A stretch of 64,000 nt of DNA, taken from Amylostereum areolatum. Taxonomy: Eukaryota; Basidiomycota; Agaricomycetes; Russulales; Stereaceae. The translations under genes were made by a program, and so were the position numbers. Under the pieces are notes generated by a model that made no database searches, was not told where the DNA came from, and saw nothing but the letters and a program-made list of their open reading frames with translations. Each line of letters opens with the position of its first letter. Position 1 is the first letter of the stretch. Below are positions 21,988 through 31,981 of the stretch, one piece after another. Location of the stretch: positions 682,001-746,000 of the forward strand of contig SAXG01000015.1 of assembly GCA_012932865.1 (NCBI GenBank), in the 5' to 3' direction.

Positions 21988-24946
21988 CTAAAACTCGAAT
22001 CGGTAAGGGCTCCTGATGACAGGGGCGGTGGTCCCAGGAGCCCATCCTTTGCGAGGTGCAGCGACGGATGCGGGTGCGAGCGCAGGCGCAGGCGCAGCGG
22101 CTGGGTAGAACGTCGCTTGCAGACTGGCAAACACGTTGCTCGGCACAGAAAGCGTCACAGGACTGAGACTGACGTCCAGGCGCATGTGCGGTGGTAATGG
22201 CAACGCACGCACACTCTCGCGTGGACGTTTGCCCAAGCCAAGTCCGCCGTGTGTCACGTCGTCGTCGTAGACGGAGATACGCGGACGGAATGAAGGGAGG
22301 GGCGGTAGCCCTGGTAGTTCTTCCTCTACCGACTGGTAGTAGTCGCTCATGTCGACCTCCGTTTGCGCGTAGATAGTGGGCGCGTACTCCGTGGGCACAG
22401 GCTGCGCCGGCTGAGGACGCGGTTTAGGAGGCGAAAGGCAAAGGGGGCACGGGGGGAGCGGGGCCTGGAGCAATGTAATACTCCGCCATGTCAAACTCGG
22501 TAACAGCAGCGGTGACAATCATAGGCGGCGAAGCTGGTCCGGAGGTGGGCGCGGGCGCAGGCATTTCGAGGGGTTGCGGGCGGGGTTGGTTTGGCCGGGA
22601 CAGTGGTGGTGAACGTCTTCTGGGAGGGGGCGCAGGATCCACGAAATCGCGGGGCTCCCCTGCAGGACGTGAAGGATGGTGCTCGAACGTGAACTCGTTT
22701 GCTGTTGTCGGGAATTCGGGAAGTGTCTCGTGAGTCGTCGTGTGAGAGAGATACAAGTTGATCACGGAGGTGGTGTTGTCCTTCGAGGTAGTACGTCCTT
22801 TAGGGGTAAAGGGTTGGATGACGATCTCGTGCTCCGCGTCGCGGGGGGACGACATAGGACTGCTTGCGATGCTGGCCGTTGAGTCATCTTCCTGAATACG
22901 CTGAAGCTGCTCCCATTTCGGAGGCTGGACGCGTTCCCGCTTGGGTGGTTGGGCTCCATCGCTCTTGTGATGCTGGTTCGACTGGGTGATTGTACGGGAT
23001 TCTACCGCCCGCGGCATTTGAGGGACTGGAACACGTGTAGCTGGCTTTGATTCTTGCTCCTGGGGTACAGCTTCCGGAACGTCAGGCTTGCGCGTGTCGG
23101 GGATGAGGGGCAAGGGCTTATGCATGGCAGCCTTGGGCATCGTAGGAATAGGCGACGGCCCGCGTAGCACCTCGCTGAGGTCATTGAGAGAAACGTCACG
23201 ATGTTGTACCGACTCAGCAGTGAGCACGCGACGGTGCGTAGGCTGTGTCGGGTATGTGGGCTGAGGAACGTTGATGGCATTTGCCTCGTCGAACGATCCA
23301 GGAAGTTCCATGGGCATTGGCTTTGAGATCATATCCTTGCTCACAAACCGACCGTGGCCAGAATCACTCCCGATCCGACTGTGCCCCGACTCACTGCTCC
23401 TAGAGCGCGAGTGCCCAAGTTCAGAGCCAATGAGACGTGCCGTCGAGTCTGAGCTTCCATTGCCGCGAACGTGAGCCATATATGGCTTGCGCGTCGGAGC
23501 ACCGACCGGGCGCTGACTCTGGGCATTCTGAGCGGGATAATCTTCTAGGAACGAGCGACCGAATCCTGGGACCGAAAGCCGACCCAGGGGGGATCTCTCT
23601 CGAAGGCCGCTTCTCAATGTCTTCTGAGTTGTCTTTGAAGGCCGGGCCAAGGACACGGAGAACGTTATAGAGAACGATGACGTCGATGAGGCCTGAAATG
23701 ATGGTCAGCGATGGGACAGGATAGTAAAGAGGAAAACGCACCATTGGAGTGCCGCAGAACCAACGTAAACGCGGTACCTCCGGAAGAAGCCTGCAAGCCT
23801 GAGGTGTCGACTAGTTGAACGATGGCATTGGGGATAATGCAGATCATGAAAGCTGTCGGAAGGACGTCAGAACATGGGATACAGATATCTCACAAACACG
23901 CACCTCCAGGAAACCACAGCATACTACGAGCAACCGCAGTCACAAACCGCTTATACTGCTCGACGCCGCTGTTCACTGCGCGCCAATGCTGGTCATGGGG
24001 AATCATGTGGAATTTGAGACCGCCATTGATGGTGATGTTGCCTCGAAGGACAAGGAATATTAACGAATAAATAGCGGTGGAGATCAGGGATGACAGGAAG
24101 AGCTAGAATGGAGTTAATTGGAACGTCGGGACGAAGGCTATCGCGAATAACGCACCGGAACGAAGTAAAGAAAAATGTGGGGGTTCGGATAGTTTCGTCC
24201 AATGCCACAGTCAATGGTGACAGGTGCATAGAGCGGACCCCACATGTTGAGAGAGAGGGGTGCCGTAGCTGAATAGCAGGATAAGCACATCGATCTTTCC
24301 ACGGAGAAGTCTGTGGCGCACCTATGAGAACAGCACCGACCCAGCCTGTCACAATGGTTGCGAGCCCCACCCACGTAGGTTGGTGAGTACGCAAAACGAG
24401 GGTGATGAACGTATGGATTCCCATGACCGCGATGAACCACGCGGTCCCAAACTCGCCTATCTGGCTGAGAACACCTAGATGGGCAGAGTAAGGACGGAGA
24501 ATAGATCGACGGCAGAACCGACGCACCCTGAGCATTGCAGCTTACGCCTTGTGGAAACACATGAGCATGTTGGGATATAAACGAGGAGGTGGAGAACGCA
24601 CCAGCGGCGATGCCGTCGTTCCAGGCCCAATGAAGTTCTAGGAGTCCACTGATACTGGTAAACCAGTTCGCAAGGAGAAGGCAGCCAGCGTATTGGCCCA
24701 GCTGTGATCGGAAGAAGAAACCCTCCCGGGTTAAGTTCTCGACGGCGGTGTGTTTGAAGTATGCGACGGCAAGCAGCCAAACGAAACGGAGGATAACGAG
24801 GGAAAGGCCGATGGCGGACAACAAGGAAAAGGCAAAAACGGCCTAGAAATAAGGGTGAGTAGGAACACGGCATTGGAGGGTAGGTAACTTACGGTGGCTC
24901 CCATCCTATCCTCCCCGTCGAAAGTAAGAAAAGGCGTGAAGGTCAT
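21988..24946 (-). CDS. seven-transmembrane G-protein-coupled receptor, Git3/cAMP-receptor-like, with long disordered tail
   Basis: Membrane receptor of the fungal nutrient/cAR-like class. Core exons: 24893-24946, 24602-24842, 24527-24547 (21 nt), 24322-24474, 24156-24268, 23904-24102, 23742-23852, then from 23692. Hydrophobic helices are visible in AFSLLSAIGLSLVILRFVWL, LGQYAGCLLLANWFTSISG, the CNAQG-V loop typical of the family, FGTAWFIAVMGIHTFITLVL, ATIVTGWVGAVLIG, LFLSSLISTAIYSLIFLVL, AFMICIIPNAIVQLV and LIDVIVLYNVLRVL. The tail of about 550 residues is Pro/Ser-rich. Its long frame (23656 to 22424) is one base out of step with the last helix; introns of about 40 nt with phase-0 donors near 23650-23690 would join them. 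A similar 40-nt intron (GTGCCC...CTCAG, about 22407-22446) joins the final part ending at 21988. The start could be 24946 or 24904. Ligand unknown; signalling through Gpa/cAMP is a family inference. Confidence 0.82.
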
Positions 24947-25340
24947 GACGAAAGGATTAGAAAAGGATAAATAGAAATTTGAAAAGAAAAGAAGAAGAAG
25001 AAGAAGAAACCCGAAAGGTGAGCGAAGCTACACCAGACGAGGACGAAGAACAAAGAAGAAAGAAAGAGGGAAAGAGTGTTGCCTGCGGCGTAGCATGAGT
25101 CTCTTGCTTTGGCCGCACGCCAGTCTTTCAACGGCCCGCACCGTCACGACGGCTGCACAGGTCGGCAATAATTTGTTCTGTCAACTCCGGTTGATAGCAG
25201 TCAGACAAATGTTTGTATTGGCATCTGTAACGAGTTACGTGGGACCCAGCACTGGACAGACTCAAGGCAGTGCTCTCCCATCAAACAGATCGTATGTCAC
25301 TGTGCATAAGTACAATATACAGGATAACACTGGCATCTCC
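24947..25340. promoter_or_regulatory. receptor upstream region with GAA repeat
   Basis: 394 bp between the receptor start and the polymerase eta stop, both minus strand. A short purine tract made of GAAGAAGAAGAAGAAG units lies at about 24987-25010. It should contain the receptor promoter and the polymerase 3' untranslated region. Confidence 0.4.
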
Positions 25341-27788
25341 CTATCGTCGCGTAAAGAACCTGGCTATTCCAACGTCCTCCTTTTCCTTGCCTGTTTTCTT
25401 ACGCTTTCGTGGCGGCGGGGGTTCATCCGACAGCCGAAGACCTGCACCGCCCGCTCTTGCGTCTGCCGTCCGTGACAAGTCCTGAGCGAAATGAAAGTCA
25501 TCGTGTTCCACACGTTTCCGCACCAGCACAGCCGCCATCGCGTCTTCATCACCACAGGCTTCATCTGCCGACAGAGCAATCCGTTTCTGACACCGGGAGC
25601 ACAGAAAAGACCGGCTTGCCGCAGGATCCACCTCGCCGTCTTCTTCGGGGCGCTTGCGTTTCGGTTCTTCCACTCGAGACGATGGCTTCGACGACGATCC
25701 TGACGGGAAAAAGCCTTCAATGCTTTGCTGTCCCAGCTCCCCCGCCTCGACGCCGCTGAAGTTCAAAGCGATGTGGGTGACCTTGATAGACACCGAGTTG
25801 TCCGTCCCGACGAGGTCCCTCCAGAGCTTGTCCGCGTACGACGCCACCACATCCACTGTCACCTCGTTGGCGAACGGAAACGCCATTTGTTTGGACAAGC
25901 GCTGGTCTGGACCGGCTGCGACAGTAGCACACGATCTGAGTAAGGATGGCTTTGGCGTGGAACTGCGAAGCTTACCGCGGCGAACGTGAAGCACAATCGT
26001 CCGAGGCCACACCGACAGCGATTCTCGACGCAAGTCATTCAGACGAAGAGCGAGTTCAGCAGCGAGAACACGAAGCCACTGCGGTCCGTCGGAGACCTTG
26101 GTTATAGGATGAGGAAGGTTTTTTGCCGCCATCATGCTCTTCGTGAGCGGAGGTTTCTCTTTCACTGCGCGTGGCTCGGAATGTCGTAGTTGCAACGGGA
26201 TATGATGACAGACACACCTTCCGACCTGTCAATCCCGCTGATGAAGGGACGAGCTTGTGAGAGAACGGGCTAGAATAAAGGAAGACGACGAACTGGAACA
26301 ACTCGTAGATCCATATCGAGTCCTCGCCAAATCTACGTTGTATATCCTCTGCGCGATGAGGCAGCCGTCGGATGTCGCAATAATGGGTAGCTCACCTAGA
26401 GGGATTTCTCTACACATGGGCCATCATCGGCATGGGAAAGCATGGCTTGGTACTGCACTCACAATAAATCACCGACGGTCGATGCGCTATATTCGTCTGC
26501 CACCGCCTGGCCAAGTTTCCCACCGAGAAATCGGATCTGCGCAGAAATGAGACACATCCACGAGAAGCAGAAGAAATGTTTACCTTTTGGAAGGGTAGGG
26601 GTCTCAGGTAGTTTGGAATAGCCGCGTTGCGCAGAATGCTCTGTGTGCTGTTCAGAACGCTGCACCTGCGGTCCAGCAGGATAGGGTTATGCACAAACCT
26701 GACTATCGAACTTTCTGTACGAGGCAGTGAGCTGGGAGCATTTGTGAGTCGTGGAAAAATAAGGATCACGGTTTGACATGCCTTGGCCAAAAACTTGTTT
26801 CGCGCAATGCCCTGAGACGACACTGGTTAGGTCAGAGAGGAAGCGATGCACTGTGCTGGCACCTACCGCAGATGTCGTGTAGCCCAGCTTCGTGCGCACA
26901 GCTGCCCGGATGTCGTTCATGATTTCTGCCGCAATGGACAGCGCGACGTCATGCCAGGTGGTCTCAGCCTCTTTTCCGTCGGCCTCCTGCCCTGATTCTG
27001 CGGGGGACGCAGCATCGTCCGGGGGATTGATAGGGATGACGATACCACGGTCTTGCCACGATATGGGAGGGGGTTTGGGGAGGACAGTATCGATGCCATG
27101 GGGCGCGTCTGGGGGAACTTGTGCAAGATACGGGTAACGTTCGAGCAGCTTCTCCCGGACGGGACGCGTGAAGTCGATGAATGCTTCGTCAATAGAGGCC
27201 TTTTCTGACGCCGCACGTGAGGCTGCGTATCATAGGAGTGGCAAGATACACACGTACCAATCTCGCCGTTGGGCAAGCCCTCCTTGAATATGGACAAGAT
27301 CTTCCCGCTCTCGCGTCGATAGAAGTCGAGGGAGATCTGTGATGTACATGACAAGGGTGGAGCGCGCAAAGAGGATCGCTACTCACCTTGTGCGTATTCG
27401 TGTCCGGATTATCACGATACGTCGGCTCATGGTCTCCCTCCTTGTATGTGGCGACATGAACCACGATGAGCTCCGGGCATTTCTTGACGGCGTCGCGCCA
27501 TTTGCTCATCCTCGAGATGCCGTATTTGCGGGCAGGGTAGTTGACCGCAATGAGGGCTTCCCATTGTCGCACGACCAGCGGACGTTCGGGGTCGATGCCC
27601 AGGCGAACTTGCTCGCAAGCGGCGTAAAAGGCATCGCTATCGCAGAGAGCAATCACTCGGAGGGGGTCGCGGGCGCCAGGTGGAGGCGAAAGGATATGGC
27701 GATAGGTGATGTCGGGGTCGAGGTCCCGAAAATGCTCCAAGGAAGAAGAAGATCTCGTCTCTGCTGAGGTTGACGCAGACGATGTCAT
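25341..27788 (-). CDS. RAD30: DNA polymerase eta (Y-family, translesion synthesis)
   Basis: Bypasses UV dimers in the nucleus. The Y-family catalytic motifs are clear: ALCDSDAFYAACEQVRLG (first metal-binding Asp), YPARKYGISRM and EKASIDEAFIDFT (Asp-Glu pair). Next come the GIARNKFLAK helix-hairpin region, NAAIPNYLRPLPFQK, and a little-finger domain with KSMMAAKNLPHPITK. A UBZ-type zinc finger (FLCSRCQKRIALSAD ... EHDDFHFAQDL: two Cys, two His) and a PIP-box-like end (VGIARFFTRR) should bind ubiquitinated PCNA. Exons include 27387-27788, 27258-27336, 26867-27204, 26782-26811, 26699-26731, 26584-26640, 26463-26536, 26396-26409 (14 nt) and further exons to 25341. The intron 26732-26781 begins GC (GCATGT), and the downstream residues match the family only when it is removed. 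The start at 27788 was chosen because the long upstream extension is Arg/Gly-rich and not family-like; 28016 is an alternative. Confidence 0.93.
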
Positions 27789-28252
27789 GGCGTGCAAGAA
27801 GGAATTGTCTTCCTCCACTCGCCCGTGGGCGCTTGCGATTCCAGGTGTCGTGACCAGCTGAGGTCGCGTCCTCGCGTACTTGGCTCGCGACCTCGCGTCC
27901 GTGATCGCGTTCGCATCACCCCCTCCCCGCGCCGACCCCTGTGGACTACACGGGCCTGGCACTTGTCCCACGCCCCACCGCGAACATTCACCAGGAATAG
28001 GAAAGTTGGTAGCCACAACCGAGCGCGATCACGTGGGTTAGGGGGATTCAAAGGCGCGACCGTTCGACGCGACACCTGTGCCACCTCAAGGCAGCTCAAG
28101 GCTCAACCCAAGGCCTCAATGTAGGTTCAGAATGGCGAATCCCTGTGGAGAGACTTACACCAACACTTTCCCTGAGGTACAGTTGACGTTCTCATCGTGC
28201 GCACACCGAGCGCCTCTGAGCTATACTTACCGTAATGCTAGTGGCTTGGGAG

Positions 28253-28290
28253 TCCGAGCTGGTGTAATGGCTAACATCAGAGGGTTTTTC
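28253..28290 (+). repeat. tRNA-Glu-like 5' fragment, copy 1
   Basis: Reads TCCGAGCTGGTGTAATGGCT and on, matching the 5' acceptor strand and D-arm (A-box TGGTGTAATGG) of the tRNA-like gene at 28623-28710, then diverges after about 30 nt. There is no anticodon or T-arm, so it cannot be a functional tRNA. It could be a truncated duplicate or the head of a tRNA-derived short interspersed element. Confidence 0.65.
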
Positions 28291-28438
28291 CCAACGGTCC
28301 GCTGAGCGTAGGAGATGCACTATCCCGGTTCCCATGGCCTCCTTGTGGTTTCTATTATGTGCAGTGGCAGAAATTGCACATCTTTCTGCCTAACTTATAA
28401 ATCTTCAGGTTTTCATGAAGTGCGTAACGGCTAGCACT

Positions 28439-28478
28439 GCTCCCGAGCTGGTGTAGCGGCTAACGTTGCCGCCTTTGG
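28439..28478 (+). repeat. tRNA-Glu-like 5' fragment, copy 2
   Basis: Matches the first ~38 nt of the 28623 gene (CGAGCTGGTGTAGCGGCTAA, then CGTTGCCGCCTTT) with three or so substitutions, then loses similarity. It lies about 185 bp after copy 1 and about 185 bp before the full-length copy, a regular spacing. Confidence 0.65.
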
Positions 28479-28622
28479 GGAGATTTATGATGTACAGACT
28501 TACAGTACCTTCGACATAACTGCACGCACACTACACCGCCGTTCCGCCCAGAGCTCTTTTTGAGAGCGGGTAATAGTCGACCAAAGTGGCCTAAATATTG
28601 TACAACTTTACCACTAAATCAA

Positions 28623-28710
28623 TCCGAGCTGGTGTAACGGCTAACATTGCCGCCTTTCAAAAATGGTCACGTGGTCGCGGCAGCTCGGGGTTCGATTCCC
28701 CGGCTCGGAA
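28623..28710 (+). tRNA. tRNA-Glu(TTC)-like gene with probable intron
   Basis: Acceptor strands TCCGAGC and GCTCGGA pair over 7 bp. The D-arm is GGTGTAACGGCTAAC with a good A-box, and the T-arm CGGGG-TTCGATT-CCCCG has a perfect B-box. An anticodon stem GCCGC/GCGGC encloses CTTTCAA plus about 16 extra nt (AAATGGTCACGTGGTC), which I read as an intron 3' of the anticodon TTC. The 3' CCA is not encoded, as expected. It lies 64 bp before the hAT insertion. The intron length and identity are inferred from folding by eye; it may instead be a tRNA pseudogene. Confidence 0.7.
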
Positions 28711-28766
28711 GTACTTTTGTTCTTTTTCTTCACTGCAATCTGCTAAGTTATGTACTCCGGGTACTA

Positions 28767-28774
28767 CTTATACC
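28767..28774. repeat. hAT target-site duplication, left copy
   Basis: CTTATACC, identical to the 8 bp at 40254-40261 on the far side of the transposon. Eight-base duplications are typical of hAT insertions. Confidence 0.85.
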
Positions 28775-29057
28775 TAGTGTTCAACAAATTATAAAGTATA
28801 CTTAAATATAATCGTATTCATACAAAAAAATACCGATATATTATGGCTTCTACGTATTCTGTTCGGCCTCGATATGGTTGAGTACAATATGTTATATTAC
28901 GAGTACGATACGGTACGCACCTGATATTTAATTGTAATACAAGTATGCCAGGAACACGGCTACTTACCCGGTCTACCGGCTTCAAGACGGTCTTGCGAGT
29001 CCGGAATAGATATCCAAATCGAGAATGGCATCTCCGGCAATAGTGGGAGCTGTCCGG

Positions 29058-29286
29058 GATCCTGCCGATGCTCAGACTCCTTCCCGCCGCTTCTTCGAGC
29101 ACCGCCGGTCCCCTCGGCCCCCCACCTAACCACACCTCTAGTGCTCGAAGAGCGACTGGCACTCTTCGTCCCTCACATAATCTGGGACCCCGTAACCCCT
29201 CCCGCCGCTCCGCAGCTGAAGACCGAATGCGGCTCGTCGGTACACACGTGCACCGACAATTGCATTTCCGTCGCATTGGATATTCA
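29058..29286 (+). repeat. internal inverted block, left copy
   Basis: About 96 percent identical by eye to the reverse complement of 39662-39895. Both copies carry an open frame reading VLEERLALFVPH and TPPAAPQLKTECGS. Several differences between the copies change residues (I/V, S/L, T/M, N/D), so I see no sign of protein-level constraint. Confidence 0.85.
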
Positions 29287-29490
29287 TGATTATGTAATCG
29301 ACTTTATTCTGAATTCAGTCCGTCGAACTGCAGCTGTCCCTCTGTAAGTACCACCTATGTCCATCAGGAAAACTCCCGGTACTTGACAGTGACTTGGGGT
29401 CCTTGTGCAAGTCACCCAGAGCCCCAAGTCCCCAGCAATGTAGACATTGGCCAAGCCGGGCCACTTTCTGGTAAGGCTCCAACTGTATAG

Positions 29491-29495
29491 TTTAT
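29491..29495. repeat. LTR retrotransposon target-site duplication, left copy
   Basis: TTTAT, repeated exactly at 36596-36600. Five-base duplications are usual for Ty3/gypsy integrases. Confidence 0.85.
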
Positions 29496-29915
29496 TGTCA
29501 GAAACGCAGTTTATGAGACCGATGAACCGCCTAAGTCGCGACGATGGGAGGAGCGAGAAGAGAATAGATTCGAGAGTGCCGGGGTCTAGGGTAGTGCAAC
29601 GTGCGCTACAGTACCGTATGACGAGATGGACAGTCTGAGGAAAAGGGAAAAGGGATACTGTCCTTATATACAAGTGGGAACGATGGTGCGATGCGATGCG
29701 ATAGTGGTGCGAGCGGGGGGAACAATAAGAAAGGAGTCATGGGGAGGAGGACAGAGGTCTGGAGCAATGATGTCATAGATAAGGATACGGAACGCCGTTC
29801 GGAAGTCCGGGCAATGACGTCGTTGGAGCATGTGATGCGAAGGAAAGTCATGTGCCGTGATGCGTCGCGTGTACAAGGTCTGCAAACGAAGAAAGAAATG
29901 GAGCGATCCGTGACA
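29496..29915 (-). repeat. 3' LTR of the gypsy element
   Basis: 420 bp, TGTCAC to CTGACA in element orientation. It contains a TATA box (GTATATAAGG on the minus strand, around 29662-29672), which also occurs in the other LTR. The integrase frame runs on into this LTR before stopping. Confidence 0.95.
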
Positions 29916-31650
29916 TTACCCCCCCTTTAAGACGCGCTTTCGCCTGGAGCGCGATGTCATCTGCAAGGGTGGATGCGAGAAAATCGTCAAAGGAGATGCC
30001 GAGGGAACGCACAGGGCGGGGCGCATTTGGATGGCGCTTGTGGAAAGCGTCAATCATGTCGGTAACCTTTGAGAGCGACGAACGCGGGAGCCAGGTGTTT
30101 TCGGAGTCGGGATAGCCGGCCCACTTGACGAGGTACTGAATACCTTTCTTGTTACGAGTTGGTTTAGAGTCGACAATGTCTTCAACGTCGTATTCTTCTT
30201 CATCGTCGATGAGGTCTGGTGGCGGCTGTTCATAATTTGGCCCGTGAGCGGCTGTCTCCTTGTACGCGGTGAGCAGCGAGGCATGGAAGACTGGATGGAT
30301 TCGCCACGTCTTCGGCAGCTTCAAGCGGTAGTTGACTGGGCTGATGACGTCAATGATTTCGAAGGGTCCAAATCGTTTGGCAGCAAGCTTAGCTTTCGGT
30401 CTCGTCGTCTTCAGGTTTTTGCCTTCTAGCCAAACTTTGTCTCCGACAGCAAACTGCGTTGATTCGCTGACCGTGTCGCCATTGTAGTGCTTCATCAAGT
30501 CTGATGCGAGGGCAAGGCTGGCCTTGATCTCCTGTCGGACTTCTTCAAGTTGACGGAGGCGTTCTTCAACTGCGGGGACCTTTGAGGACGGGTTTACGGA
30601 TGGGTACATTTTCGGGAGGAAGCCGTAGAGGACTTCAAAGGGAGCCTTTCCAGTAGCTGCATGGGTGCGAGAGTTGTGAGAAAACTCGAAGAAGGGCAAC
30701 CACTTCACCCAGTCGTCTTGACGGTAGTTGCAGAATACTCGCAGGAACTGCTCGAGGTTCTGGTTCTCGCGTTCGGTTTGGCCGTCTGTCTGTGGGTGAT
30801 ACGCTGTGCTGAGGGCGGACTTGATCCCGAGCTTCTCGTTGAGTGTACGCATCACCTGTCCAGCAAATTGGGGTCCACGATCCGAGATGATCTTGTCTGC
30901 TAAGCCGTAGTGTCGGTATACCTTGTCGAAGAGAATGTCGGCCGTGCCATCACTGGTGATCTTCGTTGTACATGGGGTGGTAACCACCATCTTGGTGAGG
31001 CGATCGACCACGACATTGACGGCGTTATAGCCTTCGCAGTCAGGGAGTTCGACGATGAAGTCGGTGGAGATGACGCCAAATGGTCGATCGGGTACTTCGT
31101 TTGGGATCATGTCGATGTGGGGTCGGCTGCTCTGTGTCTTCGTCGACTGGCAGGTTGCACATCCTGCTACAAAGTTGCGGACAAAGACAGACATGCCAGG
31201 CCACCAATATTCACGACTCACAAGCTCGTAAGTCTTGAAGCGACCGGGGTGTCCAGCCAGGGGCGATTCATGGTACATTTTGACAATGTCGCGTCGCAAC
31301 TCATCATCCGCAGGGACATATACCTTTCCTCTAAACAGGACCAGGCCTTCTTCGTAGTTCCACTCTTGAAGGTTCTTGACGAGTGTACGTGGTCCGTTTC
31401 GTAAGATGGCGTCCAGGGCTTGAACGACCTCGATGTCCTTGGTTTTGCAGTCGCGGATACGTCGTCGGAGTTCGACATCACCGAGGGAGGTTACTGCTCC
31501 TGGCCTTGTTGCGCGTACTTGGAAGTACTTGGGGTCAAGCAAGACGCGCTCCTTGTTGTCGTTTTCAACACCATCCTTGTGATCGGGTCGTCGAGACATT
31601 GGATCCGGGCGGTGGGAAATTCCTGGTTTATGAACAAGCTGAGAAGTCAA
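29848..31650 (-). CDS. retrotransposon integrase with C-terminal chromodomain
   Basis: Open frame of 600 codons. It has an HHCC zinc-binding domain (HESPLAGHPGR ... CATCQ), a DDE catalytic core (STDFIVELP, SDRGPQFAG, HPQTDGQTERENQ) and a GPFEII/NYRLKLP module. A chromodomain follows (YDVEDIVDSKP ... YLVKWAGYPDSENTWLP), then a tail of about 70 residues. Chromodomain integrases define chromoviruses and are thought to target marked chromatin. The frame is +1 relative to the RNase H frame just upstream (near 31636-31646). Confidence 0.95.
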   Translation of the reverse strand: MTSQLVHKPGISHRPDPMSRRPDHKDGVENDNKERVLLDPKYFQVRATRPGAVTSLGDVELRRRIRDCKTKDIEVVQALDAILRNGPRTLVKNLQEWNYEEGLVLFRGKVYVPADDELRRDIVKMYHESPLAGHPGRFKTYELVSREYWWPGMSVFVRNFVAGCATCQSTKTQSSRPHIDMIPNEVPDRPFGVISTDFIVELPDCEGYNAVNVVVDRLTKMVVTTPCTTKITSDGTADILFDKVYRHYGLADKIISDRGPQFAGQVMRTLNEKLGIKSALSTAYHPQTDGQTERENQNLEQFLRVFCNYRQDDWVKWLPFFEFSHNSRTHAATGKAPFEVLYGFLPKMYPSVNPSSKVPAVEERLRQLEEVRQEIKASLALASDLMKHYNGDTVSESTQFAVGDKVWLEGKNLKTTRPKAKLAAKRFGPFEIIDVISPVNYRLKLPKTWRIHPVFHASLLTAYKETAAHGPNYEQPPPDLIDDEEEYDVEDIVDSKPTRNKKGIQYLVKWAGYPDSENTWLPRSSLSKVTDMIDAFHKRHPNAPRPVRSLGISFDDFLASTLADDIALQAKARLKGGVMSRIAPFLSSFADLVHATHHGT

Positions 31651-31981
31651 ATCGAGTGAGGAATAGAGCCCAACGTGCCTGTCGGCGGCTCAGCTTCTGT
31701 GCCGTCTTGAAGTGCTCCAGGTTCTTGTGATCTGTCCAGATTTCGACGGTGTCGGGGGCGCCTTCGAGGTAGTGGCGCCAGGCTTTAAGCGCACGGATGA
31801 TCGCAAGTAGCTCCTTGTCGTAGATGTCGTAGTTCCGTTCCGGTTCCGATAGGGCCTTGGACAGATACGCCACTGGATGCCAGTGACCGTCGTCGCCTTT
31901 CTGCGAGAGTATACCTCCAGTAGCAAAGTCCGAGGCATCGACTTCAACGAGGTAAGGCTTCTTTGGGTCAGGCATGACCAA
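31628..31981 (-). CDS. retrotransposon RNase H region
   Basis: Continuation of pol with PYLVEVDASDFATGGILSQ (first catalytic Asp), DIYDKELLAIIRALKAW and IWTDHKNLEHF, all typical of Ty3/gypsy RNase H. Frame breaks by one extra base occur at both ends: near 31985-31989 (a run of five G on the plus strand) and near 31636-31646. Confidence 0.92.
   Translation of the reverse strand: MVMPDPKKPYLVEVDASDFATGGILSQKGDDGHWHPVAYLSKALSEPERNYDIYDKELLAIIRALKAWRHYLEGAPDTVEIWTDHKNLEHFKTAQKLSRRQARWALFLTRFDFSACS

Noticed and set aside
28253..28290. Functional tRNA gene
   Set aside because: Only the 5' acceptor strand and D-arm are present.
29068..29347. Conserved protein-coding gene in the internal inverted block
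   Set aside because: The two copies differ largely at residue-changing positions and have no start, splice or domain context. Treated as a non-coding repeat.
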